Part shown: positions 10,809-22,603 of the stretch, one piece after another
Layout: the number at the start of each line of letters is the position of its first letter
Position numbering within the stretch: the first letter of the stretch is position 1
From: Plotosus lineatus
Lineage: Eukaryota > Chordata > Actinopteri > Siluriformes > Plotosidae
NCBI GenBank assembly: GCA_024760905.1
Contig: JALRMN010000025.1
Span: 1,130,001 to 1,194,000 of the forward strand
Direction: 5' to 3'
DNA length: 64,000 nt
Made by a program: the position numbers and the translations under genes
Notes under the pieces: generated by a model
Told to the model about the DNA's origin: nothing
What the model saw: the letters and a program-made list of their open reading frames with translations, nothing else
The model's database searches: none

Positions 10809-11560
10809 CAGAGGGTCCAAAGTCCGATGGCGTAAATCTGGCAGGTGAGGGAGCGAGATATGTTGAGCGTGTTCGTTCAGGGTAACTTATGACCAATGGA
10901 CAAGCAAACATGTCGGCACCTCTGCCTGCGGAGGAGAGGGACATTCGGCCGCGGGAAGAGTCGCATACACCAAGTCCCTGACATGAAGAGGACAAAGGAA
11001 CGTTTCTATCGAGGAACTGCAACACGGAAGTGTGATTGTCCAAAGAGACCCCCACCACCTCCTCATTGAATCCAGGATGGACCGAAGTCAATGGACGATG
11101 AGCAGGTGAATGATCAGTTGAGCATGGAGTTGAGTGAGCCAGATGCTCCGGTAACTGATCAAAGGGGTGAAGGGCCGGTGGTTTGCAGATCGGAGGACCT
11201 TGTGAAACCTGGACCATGACTGTAGGTTTGGCAGGGACACCGTGCCAACCGGGGTCGGGAACCTTCAATGTCGCTGTAGGCTAGGCCTCTGGTACCGCCA
11301 AGCACTGACGGTGGATAGAAGGTGATGAACAAAGTTCACACCTCACACTTCGCACCCTCTTCACCGGCATAGATGCAGAACTTTCCGGTTCAGAGGGAAT
11401 GACTACGGGGCGGGAGGTTTGACATGGGTCAGCCTTAACACTCCCATGAACCTGTACCCCCATGGACACTTGACATGACTGCCCCTCAAGGGAGGCGGGT
11501 GCCGGGCGCCTAGCCAGATCCCAGAATGTGGAGTCCCCTGAGGTCTCAGTAGTCACCTGC
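10809..11560 (-). pseudogene. Putative DIRS gag-like region
   Basis: Lies upstream of the RT in the coding direction, where DIRS elements carry their gag-like ORF. Two open stretches (11281-11556 and 10735-11268) are Pro/Ser-rich and have no domain I can recognise. The call rests on position only. Confidence 0.4.
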
Positions 11561-12499
11561 CCGGGTTAGGGCAGGGTAGGGCCCGGGTGGCCGGGCGGCC
11601 ACTTGATGCTCCACCTGCTGAGCAGGTGCAGACAACAGGAGATCAGTTCATCTAGGCGTGTCACTGGTTACCCAAGCTGGAAAGCTAGTGGATAGTGCTC
11701 TCATTGGTGAGACCGAGCTCGTGTCGTAGCTCTTAGCTGGCTAGCATGGAACAAGCCAGTTGACACAGTTGAAGCTACCACCCTCCTGCTACCATCCGGT
11801 GTTCGGTGAATAGGGGGAGCACACATGTAGTCAGACAAACATCGCAACAATGTGAGGAATTAGAACCCCCCCCCCCCCCCACCACCACCACCACCCCCAT
11901 CAACAAGGCCGAAAATCCGAATGGACTGCGGTTACGATTCAGATGGAGAGATATGTGACCTGGGACGTGAGAAATGACGAGATTGACCCCTGTTGCTTGT
12001 GCCTTGAGAAAAGCTAGAAAACAATGAACCGTCGTGGGAGGCCATGTCAAACCTAGATATGTATCAACAGGTAAACAATGACCAAGTGCCAAAATGGCGT
12101 GGATGGTAAACAAGGGCGATCTCGGCGAACCAGGTCGCGCACTGCCATTTAGTCAGACTGAAAGCTTTGGAGCATATCAAACTAAACTAAGCAAACAATA
12201 GCATGTAGAAATTGGTTGATCTAGTAATAACACATAGAAATTGCAGTATAAACGTGAAGCAAAACAGGCTAGAGAACACTCCCGCTGAATTCGCCTGATT
12301 GAACCAAGTCCAAGAAGACAGAAATGATGTTAAATCAGACCTCGTATTGCACTGCAGAGTTCGTAAACGTAAATTAGAATATTTAAGCATTCTTATTTAG
12401 GCTGAGCTAGTTTAAGTCACTATACTCGCCCACAATGAACGCCAAATCCAAGAGCCTTGAGGAATAACGTACAGCTTAACGGTATTATCTCAAAAAGGA
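11561..12499. other. DIRS 5' internal region
   Basis: Lies between the gag-like stretch and the inverted terminal repeat. It contains a C run followed by ACC repeats at 11866-11897. No convincing coding sequence was found. Confidence 0.5.
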
Positions 12500-12712
12500 T
12501 GACGTTTCCCTGTTAGCCTCGTCCTCATCTTGTGTGATCACGCTACTTCTAGCGGGGATTCCGAGAGAGGTATAGAGGTGCTATTTGGATATAGTCTAAT
12601 GTACGTAGGCAAAAGAGTGGGTAAAAAGAGCTTTGAGATAATTCAGGGGCAGGTCTGTTTCAATGTTCTATGATAATAAGACCAGAGGTGAGTTTAAGAA
12701 TAAAACAGATAT
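12500..12712. repeat. DIRS inverted terminal repeat (right in window)
   Basis: Inverted counterpart of 6768-7000, with shared blocks GTGTGATCACGCTA, GATATAGTCTAATGTACG, AAAAAGAGCTTTGAGATAAT and AATAAGACCAGAGGTGAG. Confidence 0.85.
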
Positions 12713-13835
12713 TTCAATAAAAAATTAGTTTCTTAAAATTATAAAATAAAAAAATCCCTTTAGGTCGTTATCCAAACGCTTCATTCAGTAAATTACTTTG
12801 TAAAAACACCTTTAGAAGCAGTTCCAGACTTTAAACAACGACATCTCAGTTCCTTTGATATTGACCCTGTTGTGCTGGAAACATTCAGTGTTTTGAATGC
12901 TGTGGCACAGCTGAACATTTCATTGAAATGCTAAAAAAATAAATTAGAAATGTAACTCACTTCAATGAAAGGCTTCCACATCAGTGTGTGATTCTTAAAC
13001 ACAGCAATAAAACACAACAATGACTATTTCTATTTTGCCTCAAGGGAAAGCTGCTGTTTAAAAAGTGCTGGATGTCAAGTTGAACAAGGAAAAATATGAA
13101 TACAATTATTAATTATCCATTTCCAAGACAGGGCCTCAAACCGAGCGCCTTGTTATAAATATGTTCTCAACAGTGTACTACTGAGTGGTAGACATCAATG
13201 TTATATTGGTTGAAATGGTGTTAATACACAGACACCAATAACTTATTCACTCTGAGACTGTCATTCTGTAAAAATGCAACCAATCAGTGGCACTGGGAGA
13301 TATCCAGGCAAATGCTTTAATGTCTCCCTGCTATTGAATCACTCCTCCATGCTCAAGCAGACAGATTACACTGCGCACCAACATTGACAAAAACGTGCAA
13401 GTTTACTGGGGAGTGGAAGAAAAAACCCAAAATCACTGCTCAGAAAAGAAAGAAGAGAAAAACAACCACAGAAGGTTGTAACAAACCTTAAGATAAAGAA
13501 AGAGTAAATTCTTAGAGCTTTGAAGTAAAGGCACTGACTGACAACGCAGGTGGACTCCAGTGCATTTTATGTTGTGATTTTAAGGTTTTAAAATGATTTT
13601 ATATCTTTATTTTAAAGGCTTGATTTTAGGCTCCATTCTAAATTACCCATGAGCCCTCAAACTGTCTGTAGAATATAACGTGCTCCCTTGTGAATTCAAC
13701 TCTAGATCACCTGGTGTGCTGTTTTGGACGCAGCCTGAGATCAGTTGTTGTGCAAGTATAAGATGCAAAAGAATGGCCATAGAACTTTCTAGATTTCTGA
13801 TCCATCTTTATTTGTTTTGACACATATTAAAAGAA
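12713..13835. other. Unassigned intergenic sequence
   Basis: AT-rich, non-repetitive as far as can be seen. No ORF with a recognisable domain. Confidence 0.5.
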
Positions 13836-16525
13836 CTCTTCACCCGAGTGTCCAGAACATGCGGTCGCAAAGTCCGGTGACATGACTACAAAGTTGATCA
13901 TCAAACTATGACCGAAAGAATCCTGGTGCCAAGTGCACTTATTGACACCATTATGTTCGAGCACAGAAGTCCAACACCATTCGGGTTCAGACTGGAGAGG
14001 CTGAACTTACTGATCACACCCTTTCAGGTCACACTATCATTGCCCCCATGGGTGTTGAAGTCTCCCAGGACAACAATTGAGTCCCCAGAGGGAGCGGTCT
14101 CCAACACACCCCCTAAAGACTCCAAGAAGGTGGGTACTCTGAACTATCATTTGGTGCAAAAGCACATATAACAGTCAGGGCCCGTTCCCTCACCCGAAGG
14201 TGGAGGGAAGCTACCCTTCGTCAACCAGGGAGAACCCCAACATTTAGGCACCAAATCGAGGGTGACAAGGATGCCCACACCAGCTCACCGCCTCTCTCAA
14301 TGAGCAATTACAGCATGTTCTGGACACTCGAGTGAAGAGAGGAGTTGAGATGTCAACCAATCACCACATAGTGGTGAGCTGGCGTCGATGGCGAGGGAAG
14401 CCACCCTCCAAACCTGACAGGCCCAAGCGTGTAATTACGGTCTGCTGGGAACGTTCGGCAGAGTCTCCTGTCAGAGGCGTTTAACTCCCACCTCCAGCAG
14501 AGATACAACAATGTCCTGAAGGAGGCGGAAGACATGGAATCCAAATGGGCCATGTTTCGTGTCTCCATTGCTGAGGCCACAGCTCATAGCTATGGCAAGA
14601 AGATTGTAAGTGCTTGTGGTAGCAGTAACCCCCAAACGCGGTGGTGGACACCTGTGAAGGGGACCGTTCAGCTGAAAAAGGAGGCCTATCCGATTGTCTT
14701 GGCCTGTAGGACTCCCAAGGCAGCATACAGGCATCGGCAGGCCAAACGTGTTGCAACCAAAGCTGTTGCAGAGGCATAGGGCATGGTAGGAGTTCGGTGA
14801 GGGCCTGGACAGTGATTATCGGTTGGACTCAAAAAGGTTCTGGACCGCCATGCAACGCCTCAGGAGGGGAAGCAGTTTTCCACAAATACTGGTTACAGTA
14901 TTTTTTTACAGTACTTTGTGGACCTCCTCAATCCTACCAACTTGACCTCGGTGCAGAAGGAAGATCTAGAGGGTTTGGGTGGGGGTCTGCCCATCACTGG
15001 AGTGGAGGTCACTGAGGTAGTCAAAAGGCTCCTCTGTGGTCTGGCTCTGGGGGTGGATGAGATCCACAGTGAAAATCTCAGGGCTCTTGATGATGTAGGC
15101 CTGTCTTGGTTGACATGTCTCTGTAACATAATGTGGTCATTGGGGGCTGAACCTCTGGATTGGCAAACCGGGGTGGTGGTCCACCTTTTAAAAAGGGGGG
15201 GCCAGAGGGTGTGTTCCAATTATTGAGGAATCACACTCAGCATTCCCAGGAAAGTCTATGCAGGTGTACTGGAGAGGAGGATACAGCCAATTGTCGAAAC
15301 TCAGATTCAGGAGGAACAGTGTAGTTTTCGTCCTGGCTGTCGTACTCTTGACCAACTCTATATGCTCCACAGGCTTGTTGTAGCGGGCATGGGAGTTTGC
15401 CCAATCTGTCCACATGTGCTTTCTGGATTTGGAGAAGGCTTTTCACCATGTCCCTCAGGCTATCTTGTGGGGCGTGCTCCGGGAATATGGCATTCCTGAC
15501 CCGTTGCTACAGTCCATTCGATCGCTGTATCACCGGAGCCAGAGTTTTGTCTGTATTGGTACCAATAGGTCGAATTCGAAGGTTTGGGTCTGCCAGAGAT
15601 GTCCTTTGTCACCGATTCTGCTCATAATTTTGATGGACAGAATTTCAAGACGCAGCCAAGGTGTTGAGGGGTTCGGGTTTGGTGGCCATCAGTTCTCATT
15701 TCTGCTATATGCCGATGATGTTGTCCTTTTGGATTCATCGAGTCGGGAACGCCAGCTCTCATTGGAGTGATTCACGGTCGAATGAGAAGTGGCCAGGATG
15801 AAAATCAGCACCTCGAAATCCGAATTCTCAGTTGGACAAGGGTGGGATTGCACCCTCCGAGTCAGGGATGAGGTCTTGCCCCATGTGGAGCAGTTCAAGT
15901 ATTTTTTTTTCACGAATGAGGGAAGGATGGAGCAGGGGCTCAACAGACAGATAGCTGCAGCATCTGCTGTAAAATGGAGTATGTACCAGTCCATTGTGGT
16001 GAAGATGGAGCTGAGTCGCAAGGGAAAGCTCTCAATATACCAGTCAATCTACGTTCCAACCCTCACCTATGGTCACGAGCTTTGGGTAGACAAGATTGAG
16101 GATACAAGCGGCTGAAATGTGCTTCCTTCGCCAGGTGGCGGGGCTCTCCCTTAGAGATAAGGTGAAAAGCTCTACCATCCGGGAGAGCTCGGAGTAGAAC
16201 CGCTACTCCTCCGCATTGAGAGAGGTCAGTTGAGGGGGCTCAGGCATCTGGTCAGAATGCCTCCCGAACGCATTCCTGGTGTGGTGTTTCAGGCATGTCC
16301 AACTGGGAAAACACCCTGGTGTCAACCCAGAACACACTGGAGGGACTATGTCTCTCGGCTTGTCTGGGAATGCTTTGGTTTCCCCCCGGAAGAGTTGAAG
16401 GAAGTGGCTGGGGAGTGACGTCTGGACCTCATTGCTTAGGTGACCTGACCTTGGAAGAAGCAGAAGATTCTGATGATGGTGGTGATGATGATGATGATGA
16501 AGATGACGATGATGATGAGTATTGG
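13836..16525 (+). mobile_element. Rex3-like LINE with inverted 5' segment
   Basis: Positions 14308-16525 are Rex3 in plus orientation: end of the endonuclease, linker, RT (YADDVVLLDSSSRERQ), C-terminal region and GATGATG tail. Positions 13836-14307 are the preceding endonuclease part, but inverted. A stretch around CATGTTCTGGACACTCG occurs on both sides of the joint (about 13844 and 14313). Inversion with a small overlap is the known product of twin priming during target-primed reverse transcription. Many stops and shifts. Confidence 0.82.
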
Positions 16526-16565
16526 CAGTTTTAAATAAATAAAGTGAAACAAATAAAATGAGTAT

Positions 16566-16566
<1 letters not shown>

Positions 16567-16649
<83 letters not shown>

Positions 16650-16650
16650 C
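16567..16650. repeat. CA and TA microsatellites
   Basis: About 28 CA units followed by about 12 TA units, directly left of the Tc1-like element, which inserted into the TA tract. Confidence 0.95.
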
Positions 16651-18212
16651 TAGTCCTTCTCAAAAACTTAGCATATTGTGATAAAGCTCATTATTTTCTG
16701 TAATGTACTGATAAAAATTAAACTTCCATATATTTTAGATTCATTACACACCAACTGAAATATTTCAGGTCTTTGATTGTTTTAATACTGATGATTTTGG
16801 CATACAGCTCATGAAAACCCAAAATTCCTATCTCAAAAAATGAGCATATCATGTTCAGGTACTCTAAACGAGCTATTAACCTAATCATCTCAATCAACCA
16901 ATTAACTCTAAACACCTGCAAAAGATTCCTGAGGCTTTTAAAAACTCCCAGCCTGGTTCATTACTCAAAAGCGCAATCATGGGTAAGACTGCCAACCTGA
17001 CTGCTGTCCAGAAGGCCATCATTGACACCCTCAAGCAAGAGGGTAAGACACAGAAAGAAATCTCTGAGCGAATAGGCTGTTCCCAGAGTGCTGTATCAAG
17101 CCACCTCAGTGGGACATCTGTGGGAAGGAAAAAGTGTGGCAGAAAACGCTGCACAACCAGAAGAGGTGACCGGACCCTGAGGAATATTGTGGAGAAGGGC
17201 CGATTCCAGACCTTTGGGGACCTGTGGAAGCAGTGGACTGGGCTACAGGTGCCACATTCCCCAGGTCAAGCCACTTTTGAACCAGAAACAGCGGCAGAAA
17301 CGCCTGACCTGGGCTACAGAGAAGCAGCACTGGACTGTTGCTCAGTGGTCCAAAGCACTTTTTTCAGATGAAAGCAAATTTTGCATGTCATTCGGAAATT
17401 AAGGTGCCAGAGTCTGGAGGAAGACTGGGAAGAAGGAAATGTCAAAATGCCTGAAGTCCAGTGTCAAGTACCCACAGTCAGTGATGGTTTGGGGGTGCCA
17501 TGTCAGCTGCTGGTGTTGGTCCACTGTGTTTTATCAAGGGCAGGGTCAATGCAGCTAGCTATCAGGAGATTTTGGATCTCTTCATGCTTCCATCTGCTGA
17601 AAAGCTTTATGGAGATGAAGATTTTCATTTTTCAGCACGACCTGGCACCTGCTCACAGTGCCAAGACCACTGCTAAATGGTTTACTGACCATGGTATTAC
17701 TGGGCTCAATTGGCCTGCCAACTCTCTTGACCTGAACCCCATAGAGAATCTGTGGGATATTGTGAAGAGAAAGTTGAGAGACACCAGACCCAACACTGTG
17801 GATGAGCTTAAGGCCGCTATCGAAGCATCCTGGGCTTCCGTAACACCTCAGCAGCGCCACAGGCTGATTGCCTCCATGCCATGCCACATTGAAGCAGTCA
17901 TTTCTGCAAAAGGATTCCCGACCAAGTATTGAGTGCATAACCGAACATAATTATTTGAAGGTTGACTTTATTTGTATTAAAAACACTTTTTTTTTATTGG
18001 TCAGATGAAATATGCGAATTTTTTGAGATAGAGATTTTTGGTTTTCATGAGCTGTATGCCAAAATCATCAGTATTAAAACAATAAAAGACCTGAAATATT
18101 TCAGTTGGTGTGCAATGAATCTAAAATATATGAAAGTTTAATTTTTATCAGTACATTACAGAAAATAATGAACTTTATCACAATATGCTAATTTTTTGAG
18201 AAGGACTAGTAT
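16649..18212 (+). mobile_element. Tc1-like DNA transposon with about 210-bp inverted repeats
   Basis: Terminal inverted repeats at about 16649-16860 and 18000-18212 begin CTAGTCCTTCTCAAAA. Each contains the block TTTTGGCATACAGCTCATGA. The element sits in TA-rich sequence, fitting the TA target of this superfamily. An isolated end of the same family lies at 62614-62740. Confidence 0.9.
16979..17932 (+). pseudogene. Tc1-like transposase, frameshifted
   Basis: The N-terminal part (16979-17210) carries the paired helix-turn-helix DNA-binding region (LTAVQKAIIDTLKQEGKTQK, IGCSQSAVSSHLSG). The catalytic triad is visible in different frames: FSDESKFC (first Asp), FQHDLAPAHSAKTTAKW (second Asp), and SLDLNPIENLWDIVKRKL (final Glu), closing with PCHIEAVISAKGFPTKY. 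At least two frameshifts, near 17250 and 17400, and a stop after the FGN segment make it inactive. It is the usual length for the family, about 340 codons if unbroken. Confidence 0.88.
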
Positions 18213-18216
18213 ATAC

Positions 18217-18368
18217 TGCAAATACTCATCATCATCGTCATCATCATCTTCTGCTTCTTCCAAGGTCAGGTCACGAGGGCAGCAACCTAAGCAATAAGGT
18301 CCAGACGTCACTCCCCAGCCACTTCCTTCAACTCTTCCGGGGGGACACCAAGGCATTCCCAGACAAGC
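18217..18368 (-). mobile_element. Rex3-like 3' end, inverted duplicate of 16348-16530
   Basis: Carries the same private changes as the plus-strand Rex3 end left of the Tc1 element, such as GGAAGAGTTGAAGGAAGTGG and GGGGAGTGACGTC. It also shares a few bases of flank beyond the GATG tail (GAGTATTTGCAGT versus GAGTATTGGCAGT). It is cut at its inner side by the RTE copy that follows. Confidence 0.75.
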
Positions 18369-20040
18369 CGAGAGACTTCTTCTTCTTCTTATCCTTTTGG
18401 ATCGCCACAGTGAATCATCTGCCTCCATCTCATGCTATCCGCTGCATCTTTTTCTCTTACACCAACTGCCTTCATGTCCTCCTTCACCACATCCATGAAT
18501 CGTCTCTTTGGTCTTCCTCTAGGCCTTCTGCCTGGTAGTTACAACTTCAACATACTACTACCAATATACTCACTATCCCTCCTCTGTACATGTCCAAACC
18601 ATTTCAATCTAGCCTCTCTGACTTTGTCTCCAAAACGTCTTACATGTGCTGTCCCTCTGATGTGCTCATTCCTGATCCTATCCATCCTCGTTACTCCCAA
18701 AGAAAACCTCAACATTTTCATCTCTGCTACCTCCAGCTCTGCCTCCTGTCTTTTCCCCAGGCCCACTATTTCTAAACCATACAACATCGCTGGCCTCAAC
18801 ACCGTCTTGAACACTTTTCCTTTCATTTTTGTCATTACCTTCCGATCACACATCACACCGGACACTTTTCTCCAACCATTCCAATCAGCCTGCACACGCT
18901 TCTTCACCTCTTTTCCACACTCTCCATTGTTCTGGATTGTTGAGCCTAAGTACTTAAAATCCTCCACCTTCCTTATCTCTGCTCCTTGTAACCTCACCGT
19001 TCCTCTTGGGTCCTTGGCATTCATACACATGTATTCTGTCTTACTGTGGCTAACCTTCATTCCCCTCCTTTCCAGGGCAGACCTCCACCTCTCTAGGTTT
19101 TCCTGCATTTGGTCTCTGCTCTAACTGCAGATCACAATGTCATCTGCAAACATCATAGTCCAGGGAGATTCTTGTGTAACCTCCTCTGTCAGCCTGTCCA
19201 TCACCATAGCAAACAAGAAGGGGCTCAGAGCTGACCCTTGATGCAGTCCCACCTCCACCTTGAACTCTTCTGTCACACCGACAGCACACCTCACCACTGT
19301 CTTACATCTCTCATACATGTCCTGCACCACTCTAACATACTTCTCTGCCACTCCAGACTTTCTCATGCAATACCACAGTTCCTCTCTCGGCACCCTGTCA
19401 TATGCTTTCTCCAGATCCACAAAGGCACAATGCAGCTCCTTCTGACCTTCTCTGTACTTCTCTATTAACATCCTCAAGGCAAACACTGCATCTGTGGTGC
19501 TCTTTCTTGGCATGAAACCAAACTGTTGTTCACAAATGCTGACCTCTGCCCTTAGTCTTGCTTCCACTATTCTTTCCCATAACTTCATGATATGGCTCAT
19601 CAACTTTATCCCTCTGTTGTTGCCACAACTCTGCACATCTCCCTTGTTCTTAAAAACAGGCACCAGCACACTTCTCCTCCATTCCTCTGGCATCCTCTCA
19701 CTCTCTAAGGCCTTGTTGAATGTTCTTGTCAGGAAATCTACTGCTATCTCTCTGAGATACTCCAATACCTCCACAGGTATGTCATCAGGGCCAACTGCCT
19801 TTCCATTCTTCATCCTCTTCAATGCCCTCCTCACTTCACCCTTACTAATCTTTGCTACTTCCTGGTCCGCAACAGTCACCTCTTCTACTCTTTTTTCTCT
19901 CGCATTTTCCTCATTCATCAGTTCTTCAAATACTCTTTCCATCTTCCCAGCACACTTCTGTCATCAGTCAATACATTTCCCTCTCTGTCCTTCATCACTC
20001 TAACTTGCTGCACATCCTGCCCATCTCTATTTCTCTGACA
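18369..20040 (-). mobile_element. RTE-A LINE, copy 2, 5'-truncated
   Basis: The 3' end with an AAG-type tail (TTCTTCTTCTTCTT on the plus strand) starts at 18369, inside the Rex3 fragment. The element runs to the linker (LINE text AQQRNRDGKDV-like) at about 20040. Its 5' half is missing, as usual for truncated insertions. Confidence 0.85.
18539..19942 (-). pseudogene. RT and C-terminal region of RTE-A copy 2
   Basis: Open from 19942 to 19121 (KISKGEVRRALKRMKNGKAV, the YDRVPREELWY, LHQGSALSPF and MMFADDIVICS motifs). It is then broken by a stop just after the catalytic box and open again from 19108 to 18539 (SKTEYMCMN, FKYLGSTIQNNGE, LGVTRMDRIRNEHIRGTA). The final RRFMDVVKE segment lies in another frame. 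The stop separates the active site from the thumb, so it is not functional. Confidence 0.8.
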
Positions 20041-20055
20041 TGGTCTATATATATA

Positions 20056-20863
20056 AGGGTACCTGTACCCAAAATTTACAGTGTTCAAAAAATATCCACT
20101 ATACCTTATTATTAACTTTTAAACATCGCGAAATGTAGGTAGTTTATGTAGAAGTCTACATTTCCTTTTCTTCTGTATGACATTCCTTGCTCATGTAGGT
20201 TCAGCGCGCAGACATGTTGGCTTTTTTTCACCAGGGTTAAAGGTCATTGTGATGTAACATCGTTGACAGTCGTATATCCAATTGTAGAATGTCAGTATAC
20301 TTTCCTCAAGCAATTCATGTTCTTTACAACAATAGCACTCCTGATCGTTTTTTGACACATGCATTTTCCACAAGACCACCAAATATTTGCTGGTTGTTTG
20401 CTACAATTTTCCCGTGTAAGAGCTTCTGCTGACTCTCCAATATCATCCATCGAGTCGTCACTTTCCTGGTCCGATTTCACTAAATTCTTTCTTCAGTGGT
20501 TCATATAAATAACCTTATACTTCTTCTATGAAATTGTCTTCGTCCATGGTTAAAAAAAAAAAAAATACTATAATGTCTGTTTTTTCCAAGTTTCCGTGAG
20601 CTTGTGTTGTATATGTCAGGTTTCTAGCCGTAGGTTTACATTGCAATCTCGCAGTTCCGGTCGAGGCTTTGTCAACAATATGACATCACAGGAAATGCGC
20701 CATTGCAAAACTCCTGTGCTCTGAAGCTTGATGTCAATGAAGCCCTTAAATCGCTTAAAACTGGTTTGTGAGAGAATATAATAAACGCCTGAGTGGTGTT
20801 TTGTCACTAGCTATACACAATAAATTAAATTAGGTATATGAGCGCTTTCACTGCAGGTACCCT
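20056..20863 (-). mobile_element. Short DNA-transposon-like element with TIRs AGGGTACCTG
   Basis: The left end AGGGTACCTG (20056-20065) is matched by its reverse complement CAGGTACCCT (20854-20863). The right side is followed by TTAA, and the left is preceded by TATA. A TTAA target would suggest a piggyBac- or Kolobok-like origin, but only one side fits. The element is 808 bp, and its only coding sequence is the ORF relic at 20191-20547. Confidence 0.6.
20191..20547 (-). pseudogene. P2X7 'ballast'-like zinc-binding domain ORF, decayed
   Basis: From an ATG at 20547 the frame reads MDEDNFIEEV, a stop, then GYLYEPLKKEFSE. An acidic stretch follows (SDDSMDDIGES), then WWSCGKCMCQ. After a frameshift it continues NDQECYCCKEHELLEESI and CYITMTFNPG. 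The order YxxEP, acidic linker, W-x-CGxC, CC resembles the cytoplasmic C-terminal domain of P2X7 receptors and its relatives found in mobile or orphan ORFs. No channel part is present. One stop and one frameshift make it a relic. Identification is from pattern only. Confidence 0.55.
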
Positions 20864-21215
20864 TTAAAGATAAGATAAGATAAGATACAGCTTTATTAAT
20901 CTCACAATGGAGAAATTCACTGTTACAGGCTCTTGAGGTACTATCGGTAGGGGGTGCAAAAATAGATACAAGTACAAACATACACACATACATATATATT
21001 ATATAAGTAAATAAATAAGTAGATACATAAATAGTATAAATTAATAAACAATAAAAGAAAAGAATGGAACAACTTTATAGACTGGCCTATATTAAAGTGT
21101 AATGTATCTGAGGGCAGAGTAGATGGGTTGATATGGTTCACAGTCAGTGGGGTAGATGTGATTGATTAAAGTGCGCGGGGTTTTTATTGCACATAACCGG
21201 TATTTTCACAGACAG

Positions 21216-22603
21216 TTACAAAGTGGCGTTGTACAGTCTGACAGCGGTGGGAATGAACGACCTGCGGTAGCGCTCCTTCCTGCACTGAGGATGCCTCAGT
21301 CGTCCACTGAAGGAGCTACTCAGCTTCTCTACAGTCTGGTGCAGTGGGTGAGAGCTGTTGAACAGGATGGATGTGAGCTTTGCTACCATCCTCCTCTCAC
21401 TCACCTCCTCCACAGAGTCCAGTGGGCAGCCTAGGACAGAGCTGGCCCTCCTGACCAGCTTGTTCAGTCTCTTCCTGTCCCGCTCTGTGCTGCCCGGGGC
21501 CCAGCAGATGGCAGCGTAGAGGATTGCAGAGGCTACCACAGAGTCATAAAGTCCTGAGCAGAGGTTCAGCATACGCCGAAGGACCTGAGTCTCCTCAGAA
21601 GATGGAGGCGACTCTGGCCCTTCTTGTACAGGGCGTTGGTGTTGTGGGACCAGTCCAGTTTATTGTTAAGGTGAACACCCAGGTACTTGAAACTGTCCAC
21701 TGTCTCAATGTCCTGTCCCTGGATGTTCACTAGTAAGTGTGTGTGTGTGTGTGTGTTTGAGTGTTTCTCCTGAAGTCGACCACCATCTCCTTCGTCTTCC
21801 TGGTGTTCAAGCAAAGGTGGTTGCGCTCACACCAGTCCACGAAGTCAATGATGACCGACCGGTACTCCAGCTCGTTCCCCTCTGACACACGGCCCACGAT
21901 GGCGGAGTCGTCCGAGAACTTCTGGAGGTGGCAGCTGTTTGTGTTATATATGAAGTCCAAGGTATAGATATTGAAAAGGAAGGGTGAGAGGACGGTGCCC
22001 TGCGGTGCCCCCGTGCTGCAGACTACCACCTTTGACTTACAGCCGCGCAGCCGCACGTACTGTGGACGGTTAGTAAGGTAGTCAATAATCCAGGCAGCAA
22101 GATGCCCGTCCACTCCCACGTCCTCCAGCTTCCCCCGCAGACGCGCTGGCCTGATGGTGTTGAAGGCGCTGGAGAAGTCAAAGAACATGACCCTCACAGC
22201 GCTTCCGGCGATCTCCAGGTGGGTTAGTGCCCGCTGCAGAAGGTAGATGATGGCGTCTTCTACTCCGATGTTGGGCCTGTAGGCAAACTGCAGCGGGTCT
22301 AGGGTGGGAGCTCACCATAGAGCGGAGGTGTTCAAGGAGGAGCCTTTCCATGGTCTTAATGAGGTGGGAGGTCAGGGCGACAGGTCTGTAGTGGGCTGGT
22401 TCCTTCGCTTGGGCTGTTTTGGGAACCGGAACCACACAGGAGGTCTTCCATAGGACGGGAACCTTCTCCAGGCTGAGGCTCAGGTTGTACAGGTAGCATA
22501 GTACCACACAGAGCTGGTCTGCGCAGGTCCTCAGCAACCTGGGACTGATGCCATCAGGTCCTTCAGATTTCCTCTGATTTAGTCGCCTCAGCTGTCTCCT
22601 CAC
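21216..22603 (-). pseudogene. Reverse transcriptase of the Rex1-like LINE
   Basis: Four overlapping frames give RRLNQRKSEGPDGISPRLL, HYRPVALTSHLIKTMERL, FFDFSSAFNTIRP, APQGTVLSPFLFNIY, the catalytic FSDDSAIV and FKYLGVHLNNKLDW. The end is YRRSFIPTAVRLYNATL. The order and spacing fit CR1-related RTs. Frame changes occur near 22190, 21740 and 21570, the second next to a CA-repeat expansion at 21739-21756. Confidence 0.85.

Larger units (their letters stand above)
6765..12712 (-). mobile_element. DIRS-type (tyrosine-recombinase) retrotransposon, decayed but structurally complete
   Basis: The element is about 5.95 kb and reads on the minus strand. Inverted terminal repeats lie at 6768-7000 and 12500-12712. 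An internal complementary region near the 3' end (7033-7125) is complementary to both outer ends. Between them, in order, are a gag-like region, RT, RNase H and a tyrosine recombinase. This combination defines the DIRS order, which integrates by recombinase from a circular intermediate. Consistently, there is no clear target-site duplication. All reading frames contain stops or shifts. Confidence 0.88.

Noticed and set aside
16440..16534. Asp-rich C-terminal protein (DDGGDDDDDEDDDDDE)
   Set aside because: Translation of the GATG repeat tail of the Rex3 copy.
16203..16622. ORF beginning with a long Cys-Val repeat (also at 4921, 24859, 43060)
   Set aside because: Translation of CA/GT microsatellites. 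The N-terminal part is not protein coding; at 24859 the true V exon starts after the splice acceptor.
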